This document shows, in pieces, positions 24,712 through 33,231 of a stretch of DNA of 33,307 bases. Within the stretch, counting starts at the first letter, position 1, and each line of letters begins with the position of its first letter. Made by a program: the position numbers and the translations under genes. Source of the DNA: an uncultured beta proteobacterium (GTDB taxonomy: Bacteria > Pseudomonadota > Gammaproteobacteria > Burkholderiales > Burkholderiaceae); assembly GCA_903826775.1 (NCBI GenBank), contig CAIKFU010000068.1, positions 1 to 33,307 of the forward strand. The letters are read 5' to 3'. The notes beneath the pieces were generated by a model that was not told the DNA's origin, did not search any database, and saw only the letters and a list, made by a program, of their open reading frames with translations.

Positions 24712-25520
24712 GGTTTCGTGCTTTTTCGAATCAACTCAATATCTCCATAAATCGCCCGCGTTTCGGAATTGGTATTGTCCGTATCGGTCAACAATGCAAT
24801 GCCAATAACGTCACCAGGATTTTCACCATAGGCCATTTTATAATCGGCGCTTAGGTCTCGGGAATGCTTCCTCCATACCCCAATATTTTCCCAGCCAGAA
24901 TCCACAACAATCATTTTTATACGGGAAGTATGGGCACTTTCAATGACGGTATTAATTGGGCTTTTACCTGACCACACATACATTAAGGTTGCGTAAGGCA
25001 TTTCCTGCCCACTTAATAAGTTGGCCATTTCGAATGCCATTTTGTCTTTTAATGACAGTTTTGATTTATTCCCGTCAAACGCTACCATAATGCGAAGAGG
25101 CGCATCATCATTCTGACGTTGAGAGTTGTCCGCACCCGGTATCGCTCCAACTGCTTTCCAATCCCATTGCAACCAAAGGTATTGCGCAGTACGAGGACGC
25201 AATTTCACAGCCAAACCCGATGCAGACATTTTTGCATTTGCACTTAAAACGGTTCGACCTTGGTAATTCTCTAAGCGATAGATGGTATTTTTCTTATATG
25301 GGGCTAGACGATAGAAGTTCCATCCCGACGGAATACCGTCTTTCGCCAATTGGCTGGAAAATTTCTGTAGCTCATCCTGAGCTTGAATCTCCTCCACCGG
25401 CATCTTCTCGTTACTTTCAGCTTGATCACCATTCCCCGAAAGCCCAGCACATGCGGTTAGGCCAAGGAAAATCACAATAAAAAAATAACTAGATAAATTA
25501 TGATGCTGATGGAATTTCAT
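24708..25520 (-). CDS. DUF3047 lipoprotein
   Basis: A 270-residue exported protein. The lipobox LTAC with Cys24 ends a hydrophobic signal. The mature protein carries the DUF3047 pattern: IPSGWNFYRLAPYKKNTIYRL, later LWLQWDWKAVG, ADNSQRQNDDAPLRIMVAFDG, YVWSGK, and the final DIIGIALLTDTDNT-like segment with ARYGDIEL-type ending (here AIYGDIELI). Such domains have a lectin-like beta-sandwich look and are of unknown function in the envelope. The gene converges on copA and shares 4 bp with it, including both stop codons. Its ATG lies about 190 bp from the divergent glycosyltransferase gene. Confidence 0.85.
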   Translation of the reverse strand: MKFHQHHNLSSYFFIVIFLGLTACAGLSGNGDQAESNEKMPVEEIQAQDELQKFSSQLAKDGIPSGWNFYRLAPYKKNTIYRLENYQGRTVLSANAKMSASGLAVKLRPRTAQYLWLQWDWKAVGAIPGADNSQRQNDDAPLRIMVAFDGNKSKLSLKDKMAFEMANLLSGQEMPYATLMYVWSGKSPINTVIESAHTSRIKMIVVDSGWENIGVWRKHSRDLSADYKMAYGENPGDVIGIALLTDTDNTNSETRAIYGDIELIRKSTKP

Positions 25521-25713
25521 GAACTGACTAGCAATTTAATTAACATAAGTAACAATTCTCAAGTAGTCCATTCTAGCTAAGTCTAAAATCACTAGACAAT
25601 GCCAATCAGGATAATATGAAGATATTCAATAATGTAAGCGGTATTTATGAAATAAAGCGTGTTAAGCAACCATGCTAAAACTCAATCTCTATTGGCAAAT
25701 CAACAAACTCTAA

Positions 25714-27282
25714 ATGCCGAAACTTGTTCAACCCCGATCACCCGCTGAATGGGCAATACTTTGCGTACTTATTGGGGCACTACTCCATCTGATCTTGGGA
25801 TTTTTAACGGGATTTTCTGTAGATGAGGCTCATTATGCCCTTTACGCAGACCATTTATCTTGGAGTTACTTTGATCACCCACCTTTGGTTGGCTGGATTC
25901 AATGGCCCCTTATTCAATTGGGGTTTTCGGAAGGATTTGTTCGCGTAATTCCGGAACTGCTTTGGATTATTTCCTGTTATCTCATTTACCAAATAACAAT
26001 TGGACTATACAGCCTATTTCCTGAATTGGATAACACCTCACCTTTAGTCGCTAGGCCATCAGCAGATTTCTGTGGGCTGTTGGCGGTTATATGTTTAGTT
26101 GTGTCGCCACTACCCCATGTGCTTGCCATTGGATTATTGCCTGATTCCTTGCTAACACCATTAAGTTTAAGCTTAATGTTGCTATCGATAAAATGGATTA
26201 CTGTCGGAAAATTCACGTTTTTTGAATGGATTCTCGTAGGCTTGCTTCTTGGTCTAGCTGGGTTGAGTAAATATACGGCGCTGTTTTCAGCTATTGCATT
26301 ATTTTTAGTACTCACCAGTCGCCCCATGAAAGATTGGATTGGAAAATCCAGTTTTTGGTTGGCTGTGCTCATTGCCCTTGTATTAATTAGCCCAGTGCTT
26401 TATTGGAATTGGGCTAATAGTTGGATTTCTTTTAAATACCAAATTGCTCATGGTGAAGGCGGCCATTGGGCTTTACGTCGGGTTGCGGCATTCCTAGGAA
26501 TTCAATTCATTGCCTTTGGGCCGCTCTTATTTTTAGGATTTTTTAAATTTTGTAAGCCTCATTTACGTTCAGCAAACTTTAAACCGCTGACCCTGCTTTC
26601 ATTTTTCCTAATTCCATTTACCATTTTCGCCATATTGTCTGGGGGAGGAGGTTTGCCACATTGGACAACTCCAGCATGGTATTGTCTTGCTCCATTTGCC
26701 GGCATTGGCCTAGGAAATTGTTGGTCCAATTCTATTCACGGACCTGCCCCAACCACCAGTCGTTTTTTTATTCGCCTACTTATTTATTTTCAGGCAATCC
26801 TTTGTTCAGTCGGTTTTTTCTTGGTGATTGTTGGAGGGGTAAGCTCCGCATTGATTAAATCCAATCCCATTGCTGACCTTTACGGATGGAATACTGCGGG
26901 TCAAAAAGCAGCTCAGTTAGTAAAAATCCACAATGCTGATGGAATTGCCGTACAAAACTGGACTTTAGCAAGCCGAATCGCCTGGTATGCTAGACCCATA
27001 CCTGTGTACGTTTTGGACCAACGAACTGATCAATTTGATTTGTGGTTTGGAAGCCAGCCTTTAGGCGGCAATGCAATCCTCATTCATTGGTCAGAAATGC
27101 CCTACAACCCCCCAATCCTAGCAAGCACAAAGCCAACTAGCTCTCATAATCAATCCCTTACAGGGTTCGAAGCATGTCGTCGCCTAGAAAATGAAGACTT
27201 GGTTGTTAGGCGATTTGGTCAAAAACTATCGACTTTTGGCTTTAGCCTATGCAGAAACTGGGTCGGAGAAAGCCAAAAATAA
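25714..27282 (+). CDS. GT39/GT83-type membrane glycosyltransferase
   Basis: A 522-residue protein with about ten or more membrane helices. The first periplasmic loop holds DEAHYALYA (Asp37-Glu38) and YFDHPPLVGW, the catalytic-acid and Asp-His-Pro-Pro motifs of ArnT-like lipid-linked sugar transferases. These use polyprenyl-phosphate sugars on the periplasmic face of the inner membrane to modify lipid A, glycans or proteins. The acceptor cannot be read. The C-terminal 120 residues form a soluble periplasmic part. The gene begins a plus-strand run of envelope genes with YbhN-like, GT9 and PAP2 proteins. No Shine-Dalgarno lies before the ATG. Confidence 0.85.
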   Translation: MPKLVQPRSPAEWAILCVLIGALLHLILGFLTGFSVDEAHYALYADHLSWSYFDHPPLVGWIQWPLIQLGFSEGFVRVIPELLWIISCYLIYQITIGLYSLFPELDNTSPLVARPSADFCGLLAVICLVVSPLPHVLAIGLLPDSLLTPLSLSLMLLSIKWITVGKFTFFEWILVGLLLGLAGLSKYTALFSAIALFLVLTSRPMKDWIGKSSFWLAVLIALVLISPVLYWNWANSWISFKYQIAHGEGGHWALRRVAAFLGIQFIAFGPLLFLGFFKFCKPHLRSANFKPLTLLSFFLIPFTIFAILSGGGGLPHWTTPAWYCLAPFAGIGLGNCWSNSIHGPAPTTSRFFIRLLIYFQAILCSVGFFLVIVGGVSSALIKSNPIADLYGWNTAGQKAAQLVKIHNADGIAVQNWTLASRIAWYARPIPVYVLDQRTDQFDLWFGSQPLGGNAILIHWSEMPYNPPILASTKPTSSHNQSLTGFEACRRLENEDLVVRRFGQKLSTFGFSLCRNWVGESQK

Positions 27283-27325
27283 CAATCCGAAGGCGTAATC
27301 AACTTCAGGCATTATCCTTACGCCT

Positions 27326-28372
27326 ATGACTTCATCCCCTATACCCACCCCCCATGGCAATACGTCACGGTGGAAATCGGCTCTAAAGCGAAGTTGGCCA
27401 AGCATCCGCATTCTGCTGTCGATTGCCCTACTCTGGAAGGCAAGCAGTGGTATTGACTGGCACGCCCTACTGTCTTCTGGTCTGGACATCAAGCCCCTGT
27501 GGTTTGTGGCGGCCTTTCTCACCATGACATTGGCATTTATTTGTGGTGGCTTGCGTTGGGGTTTGTTTATGAGAAGCGTCGGTTTTCAAGGAAGCCTAGG
27601 CAATTACATCGCCCTCTACTTTGCCGGCGGCCTCATCAACCAGGGGCTTCCCAGTACGATTGGCGGGGATAGCTATCGAGCCATCACCGGGAGTCACCTG
27701 GAAGGGGGCGGGAAACTGGTCCAGAAAAAGGAGTTGGATGAACAGTTGCACCACGCTGTGGATATGGAACACGCCACCCCCACACTGCGACTGAGTTTTT
27801 CCATGGTCCTAGTTGATCGGCTTTTGGGTCTGGCTGGCAATAATCTGTTAGGTGGCATTGGCCTCGTATTGGGCGGTGCGGTCCTGGCCAGTTGGGGGGT
27901 TTACCTCGGCTATGCCGTGATCGGCGTCATGCTGCTTTGCGGATTGGTTGCCGCAGTGGTGTTGGCTTATACCCCAAGCAGAACCTTGCTGGAAAAGCTT
28001 CTTCGACGTTTTAACCTGGATCGTGCGCTACCCGGTATTGAATTGGCATTTGCATGGCCAAAAAATGCCATTCAAGGCATTTTTGCCATCGGCATTCACG
28101 GTTTGACTATATTAACCTTGGGATTTTGCCTTAAGGCCTACGGTGCACAGGCCCCAATCGAGGCCTTGATGATCGGCCTGCCAGCGCTCAGTCTTCTATT
28201 AATGCTCCCCATCAGCATCTCCGGATGGGGGCTTCGGGAGGCCACGCTGTCATCGGTATTGACTCTGTGGGGTGTAAGCCCCTCCCTTACCGTTCTAGCA
28301 TCCATCAGTTATGGTGCTATCACCGTATTAAGCGTTTTACCCGGGGCAATCCTCTTACTCAAACGAAAATAA
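27326..28372 (+). CDS. YbhN-like (LPG synthase TM / UPF0104) membrane protein
   Basis: A 348-residue integral membrane protein with about eight helices of the lysylphosphatidylglycerol synthase transmembrane family. Landmarks are GLPSTIGGDSYRA (107-119), VLVDRLLGL (161-169) and the C-terminal LPISISGWGLREA. Between the first two it has an added hydrophilic segment (about 122-156) with many Gly, Lys, Glu and His. The soluble aminoacyl transfer domain is absent, so lipid aminoacylation is not implied; a lipid or sugar-carrier handling role is likelier. Its DNA is clearly GC-richer (sampled 60-bp lines 50-63%) than the next gene (32-40%), which suggests transfer. No good ribosome-binding site is visible. 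Confidence 0.82.
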   Translation: MTSSPIPTPHGNTSRWKSALKRSWPSIRILLSIALLWKASSGIDWHALLSSGLDIKPLWFVAAFLTMTLAFICGGLRWGLFMRSVGFQGSLGNYIALYFAGGLINQGLPSTIGGDSYRAITGSHLEGGGKLVQKKELDEQLHHAVDMEHATPTLRLSFSMVLVDRLLGLAGNNLLGGIGLVLGGAVLASWGVYLGYAVIGVMLLCGLVAAVVLAYTPSRTLLEKLLRRFNLDRALPGIELAFAWPKNAIQGIFAIGIHGLTILTLGFCLKAYGAQAPIEALMIGLPALSLLLMLPISISGWGLREATLSSVLTLWGVSPSLTVLASISYGAITVLSVLPGAILLLKRK

Positions 28373-28391
28373 CCCTCTTATAAAGTAGATT

Positions 28392-29630
28392 ATGAGCATC
28401 AGCATCAATACTATGCGAGCAATAGACCATTGGGTCGGTGTACCACTATGCGCCCTAATAAGCCCACTGGTAGCCTTACTAGATAGTTTAAAAAACATCT
28501 ACTCTAAGAATCCAAAAACGCCGCAAAAACTCCTATTTATTGAGTTGTCTGAAATGGGGAGCGCAATACTGGTTGACCCTGCTATGCGTAATGCCAAAAA
28601 GCGTGGAGCTGAAATATTTTTCTTAATCTTTAAAAGCAATCGTGCCAGCCTATCATTGCTCAATACCGTTAAACCTGAAAATATTTTCACTATTGATTCC
28701 TCAAGCATCGGCAGCTTAATTAAAGACACATTACTTTTTTTAATTAGCGCTCGCCGCCAAAATATTGATACGGTCATTGACTTAGAGCTATTTTCTAGGT
28801 TTACTGCTCTATTAACAGGTCTTTGTGGAGCCAGGCGTCGGGTTGGGTATCATATCTTCCACGGGGAAGGGTTATGGCGAGGCAACATGCTTACTCATAA
28901 AGTACATTACAACCCGCATATCCATATTGCAAAAAATTTCCTATCGTTAATCCATGCCGCCTTTTCAACTGATACAGAAACCCCATTTAGTAAAATTAAA
29001 ATTGAAGATTCTGAAATTCAACTTGAGCAAGCCATAATTAACCCGGAAATAAAAAATTCCATTCGCGAAAAAATTGAATTCCTTGCTAAACAAGCCAATA
29101 TTACCTACCGCCATGGTGAGCAGCGACTAATTCTGGTTAATCCAAATGCCAGCGACTTATTACCTCAGCGTCGCTGGGATCAAATCCGTTTTTCAGAACT
29201 TATTCAAGCCATGCATTTACGTTGGCCAAACGACCTCATCCTCATTACAGGGTCACCCAGTGAATTTGACTATGTTGAAAAGGTACGTTCTGTAGCGAAT
29301 ATTAAAAATGCATTGAACTTTGCGGGTCAAGTAACTTTTTCAGAACTACCGCCACTTTACACCCTATCAAATGTCATGGTGACAAATGATTCTGGTCCCG
29401 GTCATTTTTCCGCCGTAACCCCGTTAAAAACAGTAGTACTTTTTGGTCCTGAAACCCCAGCGTTATACGGCTCTTTAGGAAACTCAATACCCATTACAGC
29501 CCAATTGGCCTGCTCCCCTTGCGTAAGTGCAGCCAACCATCGCAAAACCCCCTGCCAAAACAATGTATGCATGCAATCGATAAGCGTGAGTGACGTCCTT
29601 GAAAAAATTGAAATTCAACTTCTTTCCTAA
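28392..29630 (+). CDS. GT9 (heptosyltransferase-like) glycosyltransferase
   Basis: A 412-residue GT-B fold enzyme of family GT9, which transfers heptoses or related sugars from ADP/CMP donors in lipopolysaccharide assembly. Visible are the N-terminal KLLFIELSEMGSAIL, where family members read GDxL, the inter-domain LVNPNASDLLPQRRW, and the C-terminal NDSGPGHFSAVTPLKTVVLFGP donor-binding block. A cysteine-rich patch (CSPCVSAANHRKTPC, then NVCMQ) follows, also seen in other family members. The missing GD near the N-terminus suggests divergence from WaaC/WaaF. It lies 20 bp after the YbhN-like gene but has typical low GC. Confidence 0.85.
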   Translation: MSISINTMRAIDHWVGVPLCALISPLVALLDSLKNIYSKNPKTPQKLLFIELSEMGSAILVDPAMRNAKKRGAEIFFLIFKSNRASLSLLNTVKPENIFTIDSSSIGSLIKDTLLFLISARRQNIDTVIDLELFSRFTALLTGLCGARRRVGYHIFHGEGLWRGNMLTHKVHYNPHIHIAKNFLSLIHAAFSTDTETPFSKIKIEDSEIQLEQAIINPEIKNSIREKIEFLAKQANITYRHGEQRLILVNPNASDLLPQRRWDQIRFSELIQAMHLRWPNDLILITGSPSEFDYVEKVRSVANIKNALNFAGQVTFSELPPLYTLSNVMVTNDSGPGHFSAVTPLKTVVLFGPETPALYGSLGNSIPITAQLACSPCVSAANHRKTPCQNNVCMQSISVSDVLEKIEIQLLS

Positions 29631-29666
29631 TAATCAAGTAGTCGAAAATAAAATACAACCCATTCA

Positions 29667-30449
29667 ATGAGTAGGTCAAATCCAACCTATCTTGCTTTAA
29701 CGGCACCAATGATCCCTTTAATTTTGGGGATAAGTATCTATACCACCGATCTACAAACCGATACATTTTTAGCCTTGAACTATTATGCTCAATTTTTTCC
29801 TAATTGGATTTGGGCATGGCTAACTTTCCTTGGAAACGGATGGGGCATCTTTGCAATATCATTTCCGTTATTAATACTAGCCCCTCGCTTACTAAGTGCT
29901 GGGATTATTTCTGGCGCAATTTCAGGTCTAGTCGTATTAATACTCAAACCAATCATTAACCTACCAAGACCTGCCGCACTACTTAGCGGAGACGACTTTT
30001 ACTTAATTGGTGAACCATTATTACAAAATGCTATGCCTTCAGGGCACACGCTCACTGCATTTGCAATAGTCAGCGCTTATTTTTTTAGTATTGAGGCATC
30101 CGGAAGAAAGCCATTATATTTGCTTTACTTAATTTCATCCTTAGTCGGGGTTTCCCGTATTGCTGTTGGAGCACATTGGCTGACAGACGTTTTAGTAGGG
30201 GCTTCACTTGGAATCTGGTGCGGCATGATGGGCGCTTTTCTAAGTAAGTACATTCCAGATTCCAGGTTATCTCCAACGGATCTCTGGCCAAGAATCATCT
30301 CTGGCATCGGCATAATTTGCCTTTATATGCTATTGACCACAGCTATTGACTTTGATATTAACAAACCCTTGCAATATGGTTGCGCACTATTAATCACATT
30401 AACTTTAATTGCGTTTACAAAACTGCAAAAGTTTGATCGAAAGTCCTAA
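29667..30449 (+). CDS. PAP2-family phosphatase
   Basis: A 260-residue membrane phosphatase with about six helices. The three PAP2 motifs are intact: Lys94...Arg101-Pro102 (KPIINLPRP), Pro124-Ser-Gly-His127 and Ser163-Arg164...His170...Asp174. PAP2 enzymes remove phosphates from lipids such as undecaprenyl pyrophosphate, phosphatidylglycerol phosphate or lipid A. The surroundings (glycosyltransferases upstream) favour an envelope lipid substrate. The final 70 residues are membrane helices not needed for catalysis. It ends 5 bp before rlmJ. Confidence 0.88.
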   Translation: MSRSNPTYLALTAPMIPLILGISIYTTDLQTDTFLALNYYAQFFPNWIWAWLTFLGNGWGIFAISFPLLILAPRLLSAGIISGAISGLVVLILKPIINLPRPAALLSGDDFYLIGEPLLQNAMPSGHTLTAFAIVSAYFFSIEASGRKPLYLLYLISSLVGVSRIAVGAHWLTDVLVGASLGIWCGMMGAFLSKYIPDSRLSPTDLWPRIISGIGIICLYMLLTTAIDFDINKPLQYGCALLITLTLIAFTKLQKFDRKS

Positions 30450-30454
30450 CAGCT

Positions 30455-31336
30455 ATGTTTAGTTACCGACATGCTTTTCACGCCGGTGGACATGCAGACG
30501 TCCTCAAACATTTAATTCTTATACATCTGATTAAGTATTTACAAGAAAAACCCGGGCCGTTGACCATACTGGATACCCAAGCTGGTGCGGGCATATACAG
30601 CTTAAAAGATGGATTTTCTAAAATAAGCAATGAAGCCGACAACGGAATATTTAAACTAATTAATTTTGAAAAAACTTGCATCGATAAGAATATCCCACTG
30701 CCAACCAGTCTAGTGAGCTACCTCGCTTCTGTTCGCAATGTAAACCCTACAGATGAAGTTGACTTTTACCCAGGATCCCCTTATATTTTCGCAAAATTAC
30801 TTCGACATCAGGATCGACTCAAATTATTCGAACTTCACCCAAGCGAAATTAAAATTCTGCATCAAAATATTAATCAATTAAGTCAATCAAAACAAATAGA
30901 TGTATTTCAAGACAACGGGTTCATGCGCCTGAAGGCTTTTCTTCCGCCGTTAAGCAGACGCGGACTAACATTAGTAGACCCATCCTATGAAGATAAACTA
31001 GACTACCGCCATCTTGAAACTGCATTACAAGATGCATTAAAACGTTTTGCCACTGGTTGCTATGCTATTTGGTATCCCGTTTTACCCAGACAAGAATCTA
31101 TTGCTCTACCTGAGCGATTAAAAAAAATAGCTGCAGAGCACAATAGATCATGGCTTCAAACTGAATTAAGAGTTGAAAATTCTCCAGAAAAAAGAGCACT
31201 GCAAGCTAGCGGAATGTTTGTTATCAACCCTCCTTGGACCCTTTCAAACGAACTATCTTTAGCATTACCAATTTTAAAAGCAGCTCTTGAGGTAGGCGCG
31301 GGAGCAATGTATCTATTAAAAACTAGCGAAATTTAA
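30455..31336 (+). CDS. rlmJ: 23S rRNA adenine-2030 N6-methyltransferase
   Basis: A 293-residue SAM-dependent methyltransferase of the RlmJ family (DUF519), which methylates A2030 of 23S rRNA. The diagnostic start MFSYRHAFHAGGHADVLKH is present. The SAM motif reads LDTQAGAGIY (about 40-49), a substrate motif LVDPSYE appears where the family usually has DPPY, and NPPWTL lies near the C-terminus. The gene follows the PAP2 gene by 5 bp, but a functional link is not evident. It converges on the LD-carboxypeptidase gene with a 9-bp gap. Confidence 0.92.
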   Translation: MFSYRHAFHAGGHADVLKHLILIHLIKYLQEKPGPLTILDTQAGAGIYSLKDGFSKISNEADNGIFKLINFEKTCIDKNIPLPTSLVSYLASVRNVNPTDEVDFYPGSPYIFAKLLRHQDRLKLFELHPSEIKILHQNINQLSQSKQIDVFQDNGFMRLKAFLPPLSRRGLTLVDPSYEDKLDYRHLETALQDALKRFATGCYAIWYPVLPRQESIALPERLKKIAAEHNRSWLQTELRVENSPEKRALQASGMFVINPPWTLSNELSLALPILKAALEVGAGAMYLLKTSEI

Positions 31337-31345
31337 CACAATGGA

Positions 31346-32290
31346 TTACCAGCCAGCCTTCAGGAGAAAACCATTTTCATTGCATTGAAGGGTCGCATTT
31401 GCCCCTACAGGAATAGTGATTTTGTCCAAGCAGTGGCCAAAAGGTAGACCGGTCAATATTGGTAAGTCGTCTGGCAAACGCTTGCGTATTGCCTCAAACG
31501 CACTCAGTAAATTGTAGCCATTATCATTTTCGTAAAGCCGAAAACCAGAGAAATTTCCAAGTAATATGGCATTTTGTGAACCTAGAATACCGGCCTCCAG
31601 AAGTTGCATAAGCATTCTTTCAATCCTATACGGATGTTCATTAACATCCTCTAGAAATAAAATCCCCCCTTGGTATTGAGAATGCGAAGGAAAATAAGCG
31701 GTAGACATTAAACTGGTTAACACCGTAAGATTTCCACCCCAAAGCATTCCAGTCGCTGAATGTGACGAACCCTTCATTCCTAAAAAATCCTGTTGGCACG
31801 ATACAGAACAATCTAAAGCTCGCTTCTTAACTGCGTCTTGAAAATTTATCCACATAAACTCACTTGGCGAAATCATTTCACCTGCATCATCAACATTACC
31901 AAAGTCGAAATTGAGCATAGGTCCTGCTAAGCTTATAGAGTTTGTTCTTGCCAAAAGAGCTAGGTGAAAAGCAGTAAAATCACTATGCCCGCAAATCTGC
32001 AAGCCATTGTTAATTGCGCTCGAAATAGCATTCCACTCAATGTCTTTTAAAATACGATGTAGGCCGTACCCCCCTCGTGTTGCCATCGCAATAGATTCAC
32101 GGGGCAAAGATGGCAATTGATTTAATTCTTTTAATCGTTCCTCATCAGAACCTGAAAAACGTTCATGCATACGCAATATACATTCAGTATTTCGAACATC
32201 TACGCCTTGCTGATTTAACCATTTAATTCCGGAAACAGGTCTCCGCGAATCAATAGTAGCCCCCGACGGAGCAATAAGATGCATCAACAT
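31346..32290 (-). CDS. ldcA: LD-carboxypeptidase (S66 family)
   Basis: A 314-residue cytoplasmic serine peptidase of family S66, which removes the terminal D-alanine from murein tetrapeptides during cell-wall recycling (MccF immunity proteins share the fold). The triad is visible: Ser103 in GHSDF, Glu214 in FLEDVNE and His286 in FGHC, with the RGGYG loop at 72-76. I start at ATG 32290, which shares one base with the tadA stop (TGATG) and has AAGGA about 9 nt before; the frame extends one codon to a TTG. It is the third gene of a leftward operon with queD and tadA. Confidence 0.9.
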   Translation of the reverse strand: MLMHLIAPSGATIDSRRPVSGIKWLNQQGVDVRNTECILRMHERFSGSDEERLKELNQLPSLPRESIAMATRGGYGLHRILKDIEWNAISSAINNGLQICGHSDFTAFHLALLARTNSISLAGPMLNFDFGNVDDAGEMISPSEFMWINFQDAVKKRALDCSVSCQQDFLGMKGSSHSATGMLWGGNLTVLTSLMSTAYFPSHSQYQGGILFLEDVNEHPYRIERMLMQLLEAGILGSQNAILLGNFSGFRLYENDNGYNLLSAFEAIRKRLPDDLPILTGLPFGHCLDKITIPVGANATLQCNENGFLLKAGW

Positions 32291-32745
32291 CAACGTCGAT
32301 CCTTAAAAAATTCACGCAATATCTGCCCGCACTCTGCACTCATGATACCGCCCTGCACTTTAGTTTGATGATTAATGCTTTGAATGGAAAATACATCCAA
32401 AACGCTGCCAGCGGCGCCCGTTTTAGGATCTGAAGCTCCATAAACAACTCGCCCAACTCTGGCATGTAACATAGCTCCACAACACATTACACATGGCTCA
32501 AGTGTGACATACATTGTTGTAGTAGGGAGTCGGTAATTGCCATCAAAACTTGCCGCCATCCTTAAAGCCAGAATTTCTGCATGTGCGCTTGGGTCGCTTT
32601 GAGTAATTGGCTGATTAAAAGCGCTCGATATAACAGTTCCGTTTCTTACCAATATTGCTCCAACAGGAACTTCTCCAGCATTGGCGGCAAAACTTGCCTG
32701 TTTCAAGGCCTGCTGCATAAATATTCGGTCAAGATCGTCTTGCAT
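32290..32745 (-). CDS. tadA: tRNA adenosine(34) deaminase
   Basis: A 151-residue zinc deaminase that converts adenosine 34 to inosine in tRNA-Arg(ACG). The zinc and proton-shuttle motif is His55-Ala-Glu57, and the second motif is Pro84-Cys85-Val-Met-Cys88. Length, GEVPVGAILV near 24-33 and the C-terminal ECGQILREFFKDRR are typical for TadA rather than for guanine or cytidine deaminases. It starts 3 bp after the queD stop and overlaps ldcA by one base, so the three are co-transcribed. Confidence 0.95.
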   Translation of the reverse strand: MQDDLDRIFMQQALKQASFAANAGEVPVGAILVRNGTVISSAFNQPITQSDPSAHAEILALRMAASFDGNYRLPTTTMYVTLEPCVMCCGAMLHARVGRVVYGASDPKTGAAGSVLDVFSIQSINHQTKVQGGIMSAECGQILREFFKDRR

Positions 32746-32748
32746 ATT

Positions 32749-33231
32749 TTATGAATTAAAAACAGCACCAGAATAATCAGCCCAACAATTGGGAGTTTCA
32801 TATAAGCGAATCAACGACAAATATAAGCGATCTCCAAACGCATCACTAAAGATTGGCTTAAGAATTGTGAAAGCCAAATAAGCCAAGTTCTCCACTGTTG
32901 GCACTCGATCAAGCAGAACAGTTTTATGATCTGGAATTGTCTTTAAAAAATTAACCACAACAAGATCATTCTCTGCCACCAAGAAAGCATGATCCCAAAT
33001 ATCAACTAGATTCTTACTTGCTAGACGCTTGATATCGCCAAAATCCAAAACCATTCCGTCATCCGCTTTACCTGGATGAGTTAGAATTTCACCAGATAAA
33101 GTTATTTCAATAGCATAACGATGTCCATGAAGGTGTTTACACTGCCCATCATGATTTGGAATTCGATGACCAGCATCAAACTCAAGACGACGTGTTATAG
33201 AAGTATTTGAAACGGATGTAGAAGCATTCAT
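32749..33231 (-). CDS. queD: 6-carboxytetrahydropterin synthase-type protein
   Basis: A 160-residue enzyme of the 6-pyruvoyltetrahydropterin synthase family, which in bacteria usually makes 6-carboxytetrahydropterin for queuosine (preQ0) synthesis. Zinc ligands are His22 (in DAGHR), His35 and His37 (in HLHGH), and the catalytic cysteine is probably Cys31 (CKHLHGH). It is longer than E. coli QueD (about 120 residues) because of an N-terminal extension and an inserted loop. I chose ATG 33231 because the frame's earlier TTG adds 12 residues without family likeness. Pairing with tadA, another tRNA wobble-base modifier, is notable. Confidence 0.88.
   Translation of the reverse strand: MNASTSVSNTSITRRLEFDAGHRIPNHDGQCKHLHGHRYAIEITLSGEILTHPGKADDGMVLDFGDIKRLASKNLVDIWDHAFLVAENDLVVVNFLKTIPDHKTVLLDRVPTVENLAYLAFTILKPIFSDAFGDRLYLSLIRLYETPNCWADYSGAVFNS

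Noticed and set aside
27247..27525. 92-codon frame antisense across the GT39/YbhN junction
   Set aside because: It overlaps two supported plus-strand genes and shows no features of its own.
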